NCBI GenBank assembly: GCA_965205255.1
Contig: OZ242051.1
Location: 1,178,001 to 1,242,000 of the forward strand
Reading direction: 5' to 3'
Length of the DNA stretch: 64,000 nucleotides
From: G965205255 sp965205255
Lineage (GTDB): Bacteria > Pseudomonadota > Gammaproteobacteria > Pseudomonadales > Endozoicomonadaceae
Positions 47,307 to 56,734 of this stretch are shown here, one piece after another. Below the pieces are notes generated by a model that ran no database searches, was not told where the DNA came from, and was given only the letters and a program-made list of their open reading frames with translations. Position numbers and translations under genes: made by a program. Every line of letters starts with the position of its first letter. The stretch's first letter is position 1.

Positions 47307-49210
47307 GATTTTTTCATCTGCTCCAGTATTTCATTAACACCTACCCACTCATCTTCGAGATTTAATACTGTTTGTGTTAATACTGACTGCTTCTCAAGCA
47401 ACACTGACAACTCTTGCTTTTGGTCATCACTGTAAAGCTCAGAGTCACCAAGCAACTTCTCTGTTTTACTTAACTCAGCTTGCGACAATGCAAGCGATTC
47501 TTCAATGGATTTTATACGACTAAGAATTGACTGGGTTTTTTTTCGGTCTTCAGCCATCATACGTCGCTGCTTTTTTTTATCATATTTCCCTTTAGCAGGT
47601 GAAAAATTCTTCTCACCACATGACACCTTACTCTTCTTCTTGGCATGATCCTTAAGCCACTGAGCATAAGTATTCAAGTCTCCATCAAAACGCGATGCCG
47701 TATTATTATGTACGAGCCATAATTCTTCTGTTACGGCCTCTAATAAAGATCTATCGTGCGCAATAAGAACTACAGCACCTTCAAACGCCTGAAGAGCAAT
47801 GGTTAACGCATAACGCATATCCAAATCCAGATGGTTAGTGGGTTCATCCAACAGCAATAGATTTGGTTTTTTCCAAGCAATAATGGCAATAGCAAGGCGC
47901 ACCTGTTCACCACCAGAAAACCCGCTGACCAGCTCAAGCGCTTTATCACCATGAAAATCAAATGACCCAAGAAAATCCCGCACTTCCTGCTCCCGTGCTT
48001 CTGGCGAAAGACGTTGAATATGAAGGGTTGGGCTGGCATCCAGATCCAGACTTTCTAACTGATGTTGAGAAAAATAACCTACAGATAAATGCTCACCTTT
48101 TGTAACACCCCCCGAAAGAAACAAATCGTCATTAACCAGCGATTTGATAAGCGTCGACTTTCCAGCACCGTTAGGTCCCAAAAGACCAATACGACTGTAA
48201 GGGTGCAAGCTAATATTAATATTTTTTAACCAGGGTTCTTTGTTATAACCAATAACCCCATCACGAATACTAAGTAGTGGATCTGACATTTTATCACTGG
48301 CAACAAATGTAAAACTAAATGGTGAGTTCACATGAGCCGGTACCATTTCTTCCATTCGAGACAGTGCTTTAATCCTGCTTTGTGCTTGTCTGGCTTTAGT
48401 TGCCTTCGCTTTAAAGCGATCTATAAACTGTTGTAAATGAGCTTTTTGTCGTTGCTGTTTATCATAAAGCGACTGTTGCAAAGCCAGCTTTTCAGCTCTG
48501 GCTTTTTCAAAAGCAGAGTAGTTACCCGTGTAAAGGGTAATTTTTTTGTGTTCTATATGCGAAATATTATCAGCTACCTTATCCAAAAATATTTTATCAT
48601 GTGATATAAAGATAAGTGTTCCCTGATATTGTTTTAACCAAGATTCTAGCCAGTAAATTGCATCTAGATCAAGGTGATTAGTTGGTTCGTCAAGCAACAA
48701 AAGATCAGAAGGACACATTAATGTTTGGGCGAGATTTAGTCGCATGCGCCACCCACCGGAAAAATCATTCACGGGTTTATTGATTTGATCCTGCTTGAAA
48801 CCTAATCCGTGCAAAAGCTGTTCAGCACGAGCATTAGCCGTATACCCATTGTGCACGCTGTATTGATCGTAAAGGTCAGCTAATGCATCATTATCTTCAT
48901 TAATTTCAGCTTTTTTTATTAGTCTTTCAATATTTCTAAATGTCTTATCGCCATCCAACACATAATCAATAGCTGGCTGCGACAGGGCTTTTACTTCTTG
49001 CGCCATATGAGCAATAGTTAGTTTATCTGGCACATAAACATCACCAGCATCCACCTGAAACTTATGCATGATCAAACCAAACAGCGTCGACTTGCCACAG
49101 CCATTATTGCCAGTCAACCCTACATGCTCACCAGAATGAACCGTTAATGAAGCACCTCGAAACAGTAATTTACCGTAGAGTGTCAGATCTATATTTTTAA
49201 TTTGAATCAT
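47303..49210 (-). CDS. yheS: ABC-F ATPase, YheS type
   Basis: 635 residues, two ABC domains and no membrane segment, so an ABC-F translation factor and not a transporter. Seen: first Walker A GNNGCGKST, signature FSGGWRMRLNLAQ, LLLDEPTNHLDLD; second Walker A GPNGAGKST, signature FSGGEQVRLAIA, LLLDEPTNHLDLD; a Lys-rich linker (residues 240-290) and a C-terminal coiled coil. Length and motifs match E. coli YheS, which binds the ribosome and relieves certain nascent-chain arrests. Confidence 0.9.
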   Translation of the reverse strand: MIQIKNIDLTLYGKLLFRGASLTVHSGEHVGLTGNNGCGKSTLFGLIMHKFQVDAGDVYVPDKLTIAHMAQEVKALSQPAIDYVLDGDKTFRNIERLIKKAEINEDNDALADLYDQYSVHNGYTANARAEQLLHGLGFKQDQINKPVNDFSGGWRMRLNLAQTLMCPSDLLLLDEPTNHLDLDAIYWLESWLKQYQGTLIFISHDKIFLDKVADNISHIEHKKITLYTGNYSAFEKARAEKLALQQSLYDKQQRQKAHLQQFIDRFKAKATKARQAQSRIKALSRMEEMVPAHVNSPFSFTFVASDKMSDPLLSIRDGVIGYNKEPWLKNINISLHPYSRIGLLGPNGAGKSTLIKSLVNDDLFLSGGVTKGEHLSVGYFSQHQLESLDLDASPTLHIQRLSPEAREQEVRDFLGSFDFHGDKALELVSGFSGGEQVRLAIAIIAWKKPNLLLLDEPTNHLDLDMRYALTIALQAFEGAVVLIAHDRSLLEAVTEELWLVHNNTASRFDGDLNTYAQWLKDHAKKKSKVSCGEKNFSPAKGKYDKKKQRRMMAEDRKKTQSILSRIKSIEESLALSQAELSKTEKLLGDSELYSDDQKQELSVLLEKQSVLTQTVLNLEDEWVGVNEILEQMKKS

Positions 49211-49549
49211 AATTAGTACAAAAAAACCATTTGATATATCCGGGATTCAGAGAGTTGATATTTGGCAACATACCTTAACTTGCATCTGCTAAATTAAGCT
49301 AGCCTGATGCAAAGCAATATCAAAATATGCTTTTAACTTCTTAGTTCGCCAATCCGAATGATTAACCATCTCTGCTCTCCAGATGGAGACTTTATGCTAA
49401 ATAAGCAAAAAAGCCAATAAAAAATCATCTCTTTTTCGGGAAATTGCAGGATAAATCAGACGATTAAATCAATATTTTAAGGTGGGTAAATCTGACAGCT
49501 ATTAGCTGAATAGCTACTAACTGTCAGAACAGGCATGAACAACTACAAC
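49211..49549. other. Intergenic region with hairpin
   Basis: No ORF. 49492-49527 forms a long imperfect hairpin (CTGACAG/CTGTCAG outer arms) downstream of the histone-like gene, on the correct side to act as its terminator, but it lacks a strong T-run. The remainder is AT-rich and featureless to me. Confidence 0.45.
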
Positions 49550-50686
49550 TTACTTTGCAGCCTTTTTTGTGCTCTTTTTACGCACAACCTTCTTGGTTGC
49601 AACTTTACGTACAGGCTTCTTCGCTACTGCTTTTTTAACTACTGCCTTCTTAGCTATCGCTTTACGTACTGGCTTTTTCGCTACCGCTTTTTTAGCTACT
49701 GCCTTCTTAGCTACCGCTTTACGTACTGGCTTCTTCGCTACCGCTTTTTTAGCTACTGCCTTCTTAGCTACCGCTTTACGTACTGGCTTCTTCGCTACCG
49801 CTTTTTTAGCTACTGCCTTCTTAGCTACCGCTTTACGTACTGGCTTCTTCGCTACCGCTTTTTTAGCTACTGACTTCTTAGCTACCGCTTTGCGTACTGG
49901 CTTCTTCGCTACCGCTTTTTTAGCTACTGCCTTCTTAGCTATCGCTTTGCGTACCGGCTTCTTCGCTACCGCTTTTTTAGCTACTGCCTTCTTAGCTATC
50001 GCTTTACGTACTGGCTTCTTCGCTACCGCTTTTTTAGCTACTGCCTTCTTAGCTACCGCTTTACGTACTGGCTTCTTCGCTACCGCTTTTTTAGCTACTG
50101 CCTTCTTAGCTATCCCTTTACGAACTGGCTTCTTCGCTATCGCTTTTTTAACTACTGCCTTCTTAGCTACTGCCTTCTTAGCTACCGCTTTTTTAGCTAC
50201 AGTCTTCTTAGCTACTGCCTTCTTAGCTACTGCCTTCTTAGCTACCGCTTTTTTAGCCACAGCCTTTTTAGCTACTGCCTTCTTAGCTACTGCCTTCTTA
50301 GCTACCGCTTTTTTAGCCACAGCCTTTTTAGCTACTGCCTTCTTAGCTATCACTTTTTTAGCAACTGGCTTCTTTGATGCCGCTTTACGCACTAGCTTCT
50401 TCGCTACCGTTTTTTTAGCAACTGGTTTTTTAGCTACCGCTTTACTTACTGCCTTCTTCGCTATCGATTTTTTAGCAACTGGCTTTTTAGCTGCTTTACG
50501 CGCTGGCTTCTTCTCTACTGTTTTTTTCGCAACTGGCTTCTTTGTAGCCGTCGCTTTATTCACCGGCTTTTTCGCTACTGATTTCTTTTTGGTTGCGGTA
50601 TTACGAGTAATGTTTTTTTGCTTTACGCTCGTAGATCTTTTGCGCGGTGCAAGACTGCTGACAAGTTCCAGTTCCTTGGTATTCAT
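49550..50686 (-). CDS. Histone H1-like/AlgP-like Lys-Ala-Pro repeat protein
   Basis: About 378 residues. A short unique head (MNTKELELVSSLAPRKRSTS) then almost pure AKKAV/KKPV repeats: a region of 5-residue AKKAV units (about 120-185) and then about nine copies of a 19-residue unit KKPVRKAVAKKAVAKKAVA, ending in KKVVRKKSTKKAAK. This is the composition of eukaryotic H1 tails and of bacterial AlgP/HctB-type DNA-binding proteins; it should bind DNA by charge. ATG 50686 chosen over the ORF opening at 50704 because AGGAG lies just upstream. The antisense frame is open only because of the repeats. Confidence 0.85.
   Translation of the reverse strand: MNTKELELVSSLAPRKRSTSVKQKNITRNTATKKKSVAKKPVNKATATKKPVAKKTVEKKPARKAAKKPVAKKSIAKKAVSKAVAKKPVAKKTVAKKLVRKAASKKPVAKKVIAKKAVAKKAVAKKAVAKKAVAKKAVAKKAVAKKAVAKKAVAKKAVAKKTVAKKAVAKKAVAKKAVVKKAIAKKPVRKGIAKKAVAKKAVAKKPVRKAVAKKAVAKKAVAKKPVRKAIAKKAVAKKAVAKKPVRKAIAKKAVAKKAVAKKPVRKAVAKKSVAKKAVAKKPVRKAVAKKAVAKKAVAKKPVRKAVAKKAVAKKAVAKKPVRKAVAKKAVAKKAVAKKPVRKAIAKKAVVKKAVAKKPVRKVATKKVVRKKSTKKAAK
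49610..50370. repeat. Coding tandem repeats (57-bp and 15-bp units)
   Basis: Inside the histone-like gene, about nine 57-bp units lie in 49610-50140 and 15-bp units in 50140-50370. Copies differ by few, mostly synonymous or Val/Ile changes, so slippage or recombination can change the length. Confidence 0.85.
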
Positions 50687-50734
50687 TGCTATCTCCTTTA
50701 GCACGTGCCTTTCTGGTACCTAACTACACCTTTT

Positions 50735-50783
50735 GTTGCTGCTGCCGTGAGGGAGCGACCCACGCGGCTCCCGATGCAACAAC
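50735..50783 (-). promoter_or_regulatory. Structured leader upstream of the histone-like gene
   Basis: In the minus-strand RNA an outer stem GUUGUUGC/GCAGCAAC encloses an inner stem GGGAGC/GCUCCC with a 10-nt loop. CGUG and CACG inside offer a competing pairing. GC-rich in an AT-rich region, about 45 nt upstream of the ribosome site, no T-run. It could be a post-transcriptional control element; no known family recognised. Confidence 0.45.
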
Positions 50784-51165
50784 TCTTGGTTCTTTGATCA
50801 TCACTGCATACTTTCCTGCAATGAGACAAAATTTTTTATTCCGTCAGATTTCAAATCTGCACATCATTAATAAAGCAATCAATTTCCAAAAAACTACAAC
50901 ATAAAAAAATTTGATAATTTGCTGACACAATCCTTATCGTCAAACTTTCGGAATTACTTAGAAAATAGATAAATTAAAAAATAAATGCAACAGTTAAAAT
51001 TCAATTAAAAGCAACGTGATTTTAAAAGTCATAAACAACAGGCTTGGTGAAGCCATTATTTATAATAAAAAAAGCTAAATATTTTTTTTAAAAAAAACAG
51101 GAATCCACGAAACTAACAAACAAATGTCTTATGATATGGCTAAAAAAACAGAAAAGAAAAGTGGC

Positions 51166-51252
51166 TGGTGCCCAGGAGAGGACTTGAACCTCCACGACCG
51201 TAAGGCCACTAGCACCTGAAGCTAGCGTGTCTACCAATTTCACCACCTGGGC
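51166..51252 (-). tRNA. tRNA-Leu (anticodon CAG)
   Basis: 87 nt including encoded CCA. Acceptor arm GCCCAGG/CCTGGGC, D arm with TGGTAGACACGC, anticodon stem GCTAGC/GCTAG with loop TTCAGGT (CAG), a long class II variable arm, and T loop GGTTCAAGTCC. Reads CUG codons. Confidence 0.95.
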
Positions 51253-51282
51253 AGAATAAATTCTGTATATATGACGGGGCTG

Positions 51283-51311
51283 ATACTACTCACAAGGTCA
51301 ATATTAGTCAA
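51283..51311 (-). promoter_or_regulatory. Promoter of tRNA-Leu
   Basis: On the minus strand TTGACT (complement of 51306-51311), 17 bp, TAGTAT (complement of 51283-51288), then a GC-rich discriminator (CAGCCCCGTC), as in stringently controlled stable-RNA promoters. Confidence 0.65.
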
Positions 51312-51377
51312 GCTCTATTGATAATTTTATTTGACTTTAATTTATTAGAGTTCACGTGCCCGTTATGGTTATATTAA

Positions 51378-52016
51378 TTAAGGTGCCAGACGCTCAGCAA
51401 CCCAAGTTTTGTTTTCAGAAAATTTATAACGTAATCTATCGTGCAACCTACTCACTCTGCCCTGCCAAAATTCAATAGACATCGCTTTTACTTTATACCC
51501 TCCCCAAAATTCAGGATAAGGTACATCGCCTTTGCGGTAACAAATTTTAAGATCTTCAAAAGCATGTTCAAGCTCTTCGCGACTTTTGAGAACACTACTT
51601 TGACGAGAGCACAAGGCACCAATCTGACTAGTGTACGGGCGCGAGTGAAAATAGAGGGCAGACTCTTCCGGCGAAATTTTTTCCACTTCGCCATTGATAA
51701 TCACCTGACGCTCAAAGTGTGGCCAAAAAAACAGGAGCGCTGCATGAGGGTTCTCAGCTATATCCTTCGCCTTGCGACTGGTGTAATTAGTATAAAATAC
51801 AAAGCCGTCCTCATTAGCTACTTTGAGCAAAACAGTTCTGACAGAAGGCATACCGTTTTTATCAGCTGTGGCCAAACTTACCGCATTAGGCACAGGTTGT
51901 TTCGTGGCTTCTGCTTGCTGATACCATTGTTTAAATTGCTCAAAAGGATTTGGATTAAGCTCATCTTCATGTAAACCGTGCAGAGTGTAATCTTCACGAA
52001 TATGCCTGATGTCCAT
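51378..52016 (-). CDS. pdxH: Pyridoxamine 5'-phosphate oxidase
   Basis: About 212 residues. FMN enzyme making pyridoxal 5'-phosphate. Seen: PSVRTVLLKVANEDGFVFYT, TSRKAKDIAENPHAALLFFW, FHSRPYTSQIGALCSRQSS, FWGGYKVKAMSIEFWQG, RLHDRLRY and C-terminal RLAP, all PdxH signatures. The frame opens at 52070, but Met at 52016 (MDIRHIREDYTLHGL) aligns with the family start. Confidence 0.94.
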   Translation of the reverse strand: MDIRHIREDYTLHGLHEDELNPNPFEQFKQWYQQAEATKQPVPNAVSLATADKNGMPSVRTVLLKVANEDGFVFYTNYTSRKAKDIAENPHAALLFFWPHFERQVIINGEVEKISPEESALYFHSRPYTSQIGALCSRQSSVLKSREELEHAFEDLKICYRKGDVPYPEFWGGYKVKAMSIEFWQGRVSRLHDRLRYKFSENKTWVAERLAP

Positions 52017-52189
52017 TAAAAAAGCCTGCCTATACCTGCCTGTAAAGATATTATGGGCATATAATATCAAAGTTATAAATAATTTTCTCTTCTGAGTGTT
52101 TTTTTATTCAGTTTTTCCCGTTATATACTGTAAACTCCCACCAAACTGTCCCTTTTATAATATTTGTATTTAGCCAAGGAGGTAAATCA

Positions 52190-53476
52190 ATGACCACAAT
52201 TTCCAACATCATTGCCCGAGAAGTAATGGACTCCAGAGGAAATCCGACTGTTGAAGCAGAGGTTATTCTTGAAACTGGAGAAATCGGTCGTGCCTGCGCA
52301 CCATCTGGAGCCTCTACAGGCTCGAGAGAAGCACTGGAATTGAGAGATGGCGATAAAAGTCGCTATCTTGGTAAAGGTGTTCAAAAAGCAGTTAGCAATA
52401 TTAGTGGTCCCATTCGTAATGCATTGCTTGGCAAGTTAGCAGCAGATCAACAAACTATTGATCAAACAATGATTGACCTTGATGGTACAGAAAACAAGTC
52501 AACACTAGGTGCAAATGCAATTTTAGCCGTATCACTTGCTAACGCTAAAGCTGCTGCCAAAGTGCAAAATTTGCCACTTTATGCACACATTGCCAACCTA
52601 AACGGTACGCCGGGTGAATACAGCATGCCTGTACCAATGATGAATATTCTCAATGGCGGTGAGCATGCTGATAACAATATCGATATTCAGGAGTTTATGA
52701 TTCAGCCGGTAGGTGCTAAAAGTTTTAGAGAAGCACTACGTATGGGCTCAGAAATCTTTCATCACTTAAAAAAAGTACTTCATAATAAAGGGCTAAATAC
52801 AGCTGTAGGTGATGAAGGCGGATTCGCACCAAATCTTGCTTCTAACGCCGATGCACTAGCCTGCATTCGTGATGCCGTTGAAAGTGCTGGTTATCGTCTG
52901 GGTGAAGACATTACCTTAGCGCTTGACTGCGCCGCTTCGGAGTTTTATGTTGATGGAAAATATGAACTAAAGGGCGAGGAACGCTCTTTTACATCAGAAG
53001 AATTTTCAGATTACCTCGAAAACCTCACGCTGGAATACCCAATCATCTCTATAGAAGATGGTTTGGATGAGGCTGACTGGTCTGGCTGGAAGTATTTGAC
53101 TGACAAATTAAAAAATAAAATTCAGTTAGTTGGTGATGACTTGTTTGTAACCAATACAAAAATTCTCAAACATGGCATTGAACAAGGTGTAGCTAACTCT
53201 ATCCTGATCAAGTTCAATCAGATTGGTACGCTCACAGAAACTCTCGCAGCTATTCGCATGGCCAAAGAAGCAGGTTATACTGCAGTTATCTCTCACCGCT
53301 CAGGAGAAACAGAGGACGTTACCATTGCTGATCTTGCTGTAGGAACCGCTGCCGGTCAAATTAAAACAGGTTCTCTTTGTCGTTCAGATCGTGTAGCTAA
53401 ATACAATCAGTTGCTGCGTATTGAAGAGTCGCTTAATGGGCAGGCAGCTTATAAAGGGCGTAACGAGTTGATGTAA
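52190..53476 (+). CDS. eno: Enolase
   Basis: 428 residues. Glycolytic 2-phosphoglycerate dehydratase and, in relatives, a degradosome component. Seen: AREVMDSRGNPTVEAEV, SGASTGSREALELRDGD, NTAVGDEGGFAPN, SIEDGLDEADWSGW, LVGDDLFVTN and VISHRSGETEDVTIADLAVG. Excellent ribosome site AAGGAGG. pyrG, the usual neighbour, is not here; it is divergent from pdxH. Confidence 0.97.
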   Translation: MTTISNIIAREVMDSRGNPTVEAEVILETGEIGRACAPSGASTGSREALELRDGDKSRYLGKGVQKAVSNISGPIRNALLGKLAADQQTIDQTMIDLDGTENKSTLGANAILAVSLANAKAAAKVQNLPLYAHIANLNGTPGEYSMPVPMMNILNGGEHADNNIDIQEFMIQPVGAKSFREALRMGSEIFHHLKKVLHNKGLNTAVGDEGGFAPNLASNADALACIRDAVESAGYRLGEDITLALDCAASEFYVDGKYELKGEERSFTSEEFSDYLENLTLEYPIISIEDGLDEADWSGWKYLTDKLKNKIQLVGDDLFVTNTKILKHGIEQGVANSILIKFNQIGTLTETLAAIRMAKEAGYTAVISHRSGETEDVTIADLAVGTAAGQIKTGSLCRSDRVAKYNQLLRIEESLNGQAAYKGRNELM

Positions 53477-53500
53477 TACAAAAAAATGACCAGATATAAT

Positions 53501-53530
53501 GGGCACCATATACGGTATATGGTGCCTTTT
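53501..53530 (+). terminator. Rho-independent terminator of eno
   Basis: 11-bp perfect arms GGCACCATATA/TATATGGTGCC with a 3-nt loop, followed by TTTT. The rest of 53531-53838 holds the pst promoter and nothing else recognised. Confidence 0.82.
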
Positions 53531-53770
53531 ACAATGTGGTTGCAAGTACTCCAGTCAGTATTGTTCAATCCGAAGCTGCACATTTTTATATTGAACAATA
53601 TACTATTGTAAATTTCAAAAAATACTAAATCAGCAAAAACCTCAATTTACTGTTTAGCTGTAGCTTATTTATAATTTGTTTTATAAAAATTAGAAGACTA
53701 TTTTTGACAGCATACTTTTAATTTATCCCTGTAAGTCTTTACTACAACTATTCATTTCAAAATAACATCT

Positions 53771-53803
53771 CTGTAATATTTTTGTAATAATTTTTCTTTA
53801 TAG
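53771..53803 (+). promoter_or_regulatory. PhoB box and promoter of pstS
   Basis: Two 7-bp direct repeats CTGTAAT and TTGTAAT separated by 4 bp (53771-53788) match the Pho box (CTGTCAT, 4 bp, CTGTCAT). TATAGT at 53798-53803 follows at the 10-bp distance expected when PhoB replaces the -35 contact. Predicts induction by phosphate starvation. Confidence 0.72.
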
Positions 53804-53838
53804 TCCTTGCAATAATTATTGTTTTTGAGGATATTTTT

Positions 53839-54912
53839 GTGAACTTTCGTTACATCAGCGGATTCAAAATACCATTTTTTACCGTTGCATTGTCTTTAAC
53901 TGGGATGCTTTCTGTTCAGGCTATTGCAACTCATGTCACCGGAGCAGGCTCTACTTTTATTTATCCTGCAATGTCACAATGGACAACACAGTACAAAAAA
54001 GAAACAGGAAATGAAATTAACTACCAGTCCATTGGTTCTGGTGGAGGTCTGCGCCAACTTAAACAAAGTACTGTTAACTTTGCAGCTTCAGACCAGCCAC
54101 TCACAACCAAAGAACTCAAGGATAATAATTATTTTCAGTTTCCAGCGATTAGTGGCGGGATTGTACTGGCTTATAACCTACCAATTAAAAAGACATTAAC
54201 TCTCAATGGAAAAGTCACTGCATCGATTTTTGGCGGAAAAATCAAGTTTTGGGATAACCCTGTCATAAGCAAGCTTAATCCAGGTATTAAGATTCCTCAC
54301 CTTCCTATAATTAGCGTGCACCGCTCTGATGGTTCTGGCACTACTTATAACTTTACCTATTATTTGTCAAAAGTTGCACCCTCTGTCTGGACTACTGGTG
54401 CGGGCAAAGTTGTGGCCTGGCCAAGTAGTACTGGGTTAGGTGGAAAAGGTAATGCAGGCGTTGCTAACTATATTAAACAAATTTCCGGCAGTATCGGTTA
54501 CGTTGAATACGCTTATGTCAAAGATAACCATATTGCATCCGCTGATATGATTAATAAAGCAGGATACAAGGTTTCTCCCAGCTTATCATCTTTTAAAGCC
54601 AGCACACAGCACGCTCACTGGCAGGCTGCAAATGGATTTAATCTTATTCTTGCCAATGCTCCCGGTAAAAACAGCTGGCCTATTGCTGCAAGCACTTTCA
54701 TTCTAATAAGAAAAAGTGATGACCCATCAGTAATTCAATCTACTCAGCGCTTTTTCAAGTGGGTATTTACAAACCCGAAAGCCATAAAAAAAGCAACTGA
54801 TCTAGATTTTATCACCATGCCAAAGCAGCTAGTACATAAGATAGAACATTCAATGGAAAAGCAACTGGCAACAGCTATACCTACAAAACCCAAAGTGGCT
54901 AAGTCACTATAA
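53839..54912 (+). CDS. pstS: Phosphate ABC transporter substrate-binding protein PstS
   Basis: 357 residues. N-terminal Sec signal with cleavage likely near VQAIA. Seen: VTGAGSTFIYPAMSQW, YQSIGSGGGLRQL, FAASDQPL, the SVHRSDGSGTTYNFTYYLSK phosphate-binding region and GNAGVANYIKQISGSIGYVE. Periplasmic. GTG start with GAGGA 8 nt upstream. First gene of pstSCAB. Confidence 0.95.
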   Translation: MNFRYISGFKIPFFTVALSLTGMLSVQAIATHVTGAGSTFIYPAMSQWTTQYKKETGNEINYQSIGSGGGLRQLKQSTVNFAASDQPLTTKELKDNNYFQFPAISGGIVLAYNLPIKKTLTLNGKVTASIFGGKIKFWDNPVISKLNPGIKIPHLPIISVHRSDGSGTTYNFTYYLSKVAPSVWTTGAGKVVAWPSSTGLGGKGNAGVANYIKQISGSIGYVEYAYVKDNHIASADMINKAGYKVSPSLSSFKASTQHAHWQAANGFNLILANAPGKNSWPIAASTFILIRKSDDPSVIQSTQRFFKWVFTNPKAIKKATDLDFITMPKQLVHKIEHSMEKQLATAIPTKPKVAKSL

Positions 54913-54928
54913 CAGTGCTGTTATTTTA

Positions 54929-55870
54929 ATGAATATTATGCGACCCTCTAATATCCCTGTTGAAAAGCCTTCGAAAGGAGGCTTCTACCACACTAATCGC
55001 ATCTTGTCATTTGGTATTATTGTTATCCTGACTGGTATTATTACCAGCTTGTTAATAACAAGCTGGCCAGCGATTAAGCAATTTGGTTTTTCATTTATTT
55101 CAAGTAGCGAATGGAATCCTGTTACTAATAAGTTTGGAGCTCTTCCAGCTGTTTTTGGTACTTTAATCACCTCGGCTATTGCGTTAGTGATAGGCATACC
55201 CTTTAGTATTGCCATTGCAATCACTATTACTCAATTACTTCCGAGAAAAATCAAAAAAATCATGCAATTACTAATTGATTTGATGGCCGGTATTCCCAGT
55301 ATTATTTATGGCATGTGGGGACTCTTTGTTTTTGCTCCCATGATTCAAATAACTCTTGGTCCTTGGATAATAGACACACTAGGTCAACTACCACTTGTTG
55401 GTTCAATGTTTCAAGGTCCAGCATTAGGCATTGGCTTGTTAACTGCCGGCATGATTTTGGCTATCATGATTATTCCTACCATGACCTCCATGATGACCGA
55501 TATCATTGAAACCACCCCAAAAAATTTAACTGAAGCCGGTGGCAGTCTTGGTGTAACAAGGTACTCAGTGATTCGTGAAATTATACTGCCGTATGTAAAA
55601 ACAGGCATTGTCGGAAGCTGTATGCTTGGTCTTGGTCGTGCACTAGGTGAAACAATGGCCGTAACTTTTGTTATTGGTAGCAGCCACTTCATCACCACCA
55701 ACCTTTTTATGCCTGGAACAACCATTGCATCCAGCATAGCCAACGAATTTAATGAGGCCACAGGTACGCTTTATCCTGCATCCCTAATGGAGCTTGGACT
55801 TATTCTTTTTTCCATTACTTTTGTGATAATCCTAGCCTCGCGTATCATTCTTTCAAGGTATAAGAGGTAA
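54929..55870 (+). CDS. pstC: Phosphate ABC transporter permease PstC
   Basis: 313 residues, six hydrophobic segments. Seen: SSEWNPVTNKFGALPAVFGT, MAGIPSIIYGMWGL, and the permease EAA loop EAGGSLGVTRYSVIREIILP followed by RALGETMAVTFVIG. Second gene of the operon, 16 bp after pstS. Confidence 0.95.
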   Translation: MNIMRPSNIPVEKPSKGGFYHTNRILSFGIIVILTGIITSLLITSWPAIKQFGFSFISSSEWNPVTNKFGALPAVFGTLITSAIALVIGIPFSIAIAITITQLLPRKIKKIMQLLIDLMAGIPSIIYGMWGLFVFAPMIQITLGPWIIDTLGQLPLVGSMFQGPALGIGLLTAGMILAIMIIPTMTSMMTDIIETTPKNLTEAGGSLGVTRYSVIREIILPYVKTGIVGSCMLGLGRALGETMAVTFVIGSSHFITTNLFMPGTTIASSIANEFNEATGTLYPASLMELGLILFSITFVIILASRIILSRYKR

Positions 55871-55876
55871 ACTATT

Positions 55877-56731
55877 ATGTCAAAAAACCTCTCCCTTAAA
55901 AATCTTTCCATTCACAAGGTGAAAGATAAACTTTTTTCCGGAATATGCTTTGCCATAAGTCTGATTATGCTTGGAATACTGGCATCTATTTTATATACGT
56001 TGCTTAACAAGGGACTTCATGACTTTGGCCTTGATCTGTTCACGAAAATTACTCCGGCTGCTGGACAACATGGAGGGCTGGCTAATGCAATCTTTGGCAG
56101 CATTCTCATAACAGGGCTAGGTGTTGTTCTTTCTGTACCCTTTGGCATTTTGATTGCCACATACCTTGCTGAAGAAAGCAAGCGATCTTTGTTCGCCAAA
56201 ATCGTCAGATTACTTAATGATACGTTATTAAGCGCCCCCTCTATTATCATTGGACTGTTTGTATATACACTGATAGTGCAAACCATGGGACATTTTTCCG
56301 CACTGGCAGGCTCAGTTGCTCTTGGGTTAATTGCTCTGCCTATGATTGTACGTGGCACAGAAGATGTTCTCATATTGTTGCCAATACAACTGCGGGAAGC
56401 TGCCGTCTCACTAGGCCTGCCTCGTTGGCGCATCACGTTTTCTATTATTTACCGTGCAACCAGAACAGGCATATTCACCGCTATCTTACTGTCAATTGCA
56501 CGTATTCTGGGTGAAACCGCACCGTTATTATTTACAACACTTAATAATCAATTTTGGTCTAATGACATTTTAAAGCCCATGGCAAACCTTCCGGTTGTTA
56601 TCTATCAATATGCAATGAGTCCTTACAGTGACTGGCAGTCACTGGCCTGGTCTGGTGCTCTGCTTATTGCACTCATTGTCATCACTATGAGTGCAATAAC
56701 CCGAATTATTTTTGTAAAGGGGAAACAATAA
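55877..56731 (+). CDS. pstA: Phosphate ABC transporter permease PstA
   Basis: 284 residues. Seen: GGLANAIFGSILITGLGVVL, the EAA loop REAAVSLGLPRWRITFSIIY and ARILGETAPLLFTTL, typical of PstA. Six membrane segments. Starts 6 bp after pstC with AAGAGG as ribosome site. Confidence 0.95.
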   Translation: MSKNLSLKNLSIHKVKDKLFSGICFAISLIMLGILASILYTLLNKGLHDFGLDLFTKITPAAGQHGGLANAIFGSILITGLGVVLSVPFGILIATYLAEESKRSLFAKIVRLLNDTLLSAPSIIIGLFVYTLIVQTMGHFSALAGSVALGLIALPMIVRGTEDVLILLPIQLREAAVSLGLPRWRITFSIIYRATRTGIFTAILLSIARILGETAPLLFTTLNNQFWSNDILKPMANLPVVIYQYAMSPYSDWQSLAWSGALLIALIVITMSAITRIIFVKGKQ

Positions 56732-56734
56732 ATC

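Noticed and set aside
49610..50370. Regular repeats that could suggest a CRISPR array
   Set aside because: There are no unique spacers; the repeats are contiguous, in frame and coding.
49569..50723. 384-codon open frame on the plus strand with Leu/Phe/Ala repeats
   Set aside because: It is the antisense of the Lys-Ala repeat gene; the repeats keep all stops out of this frame. The minus strand has the ribosome site and a known protein type.
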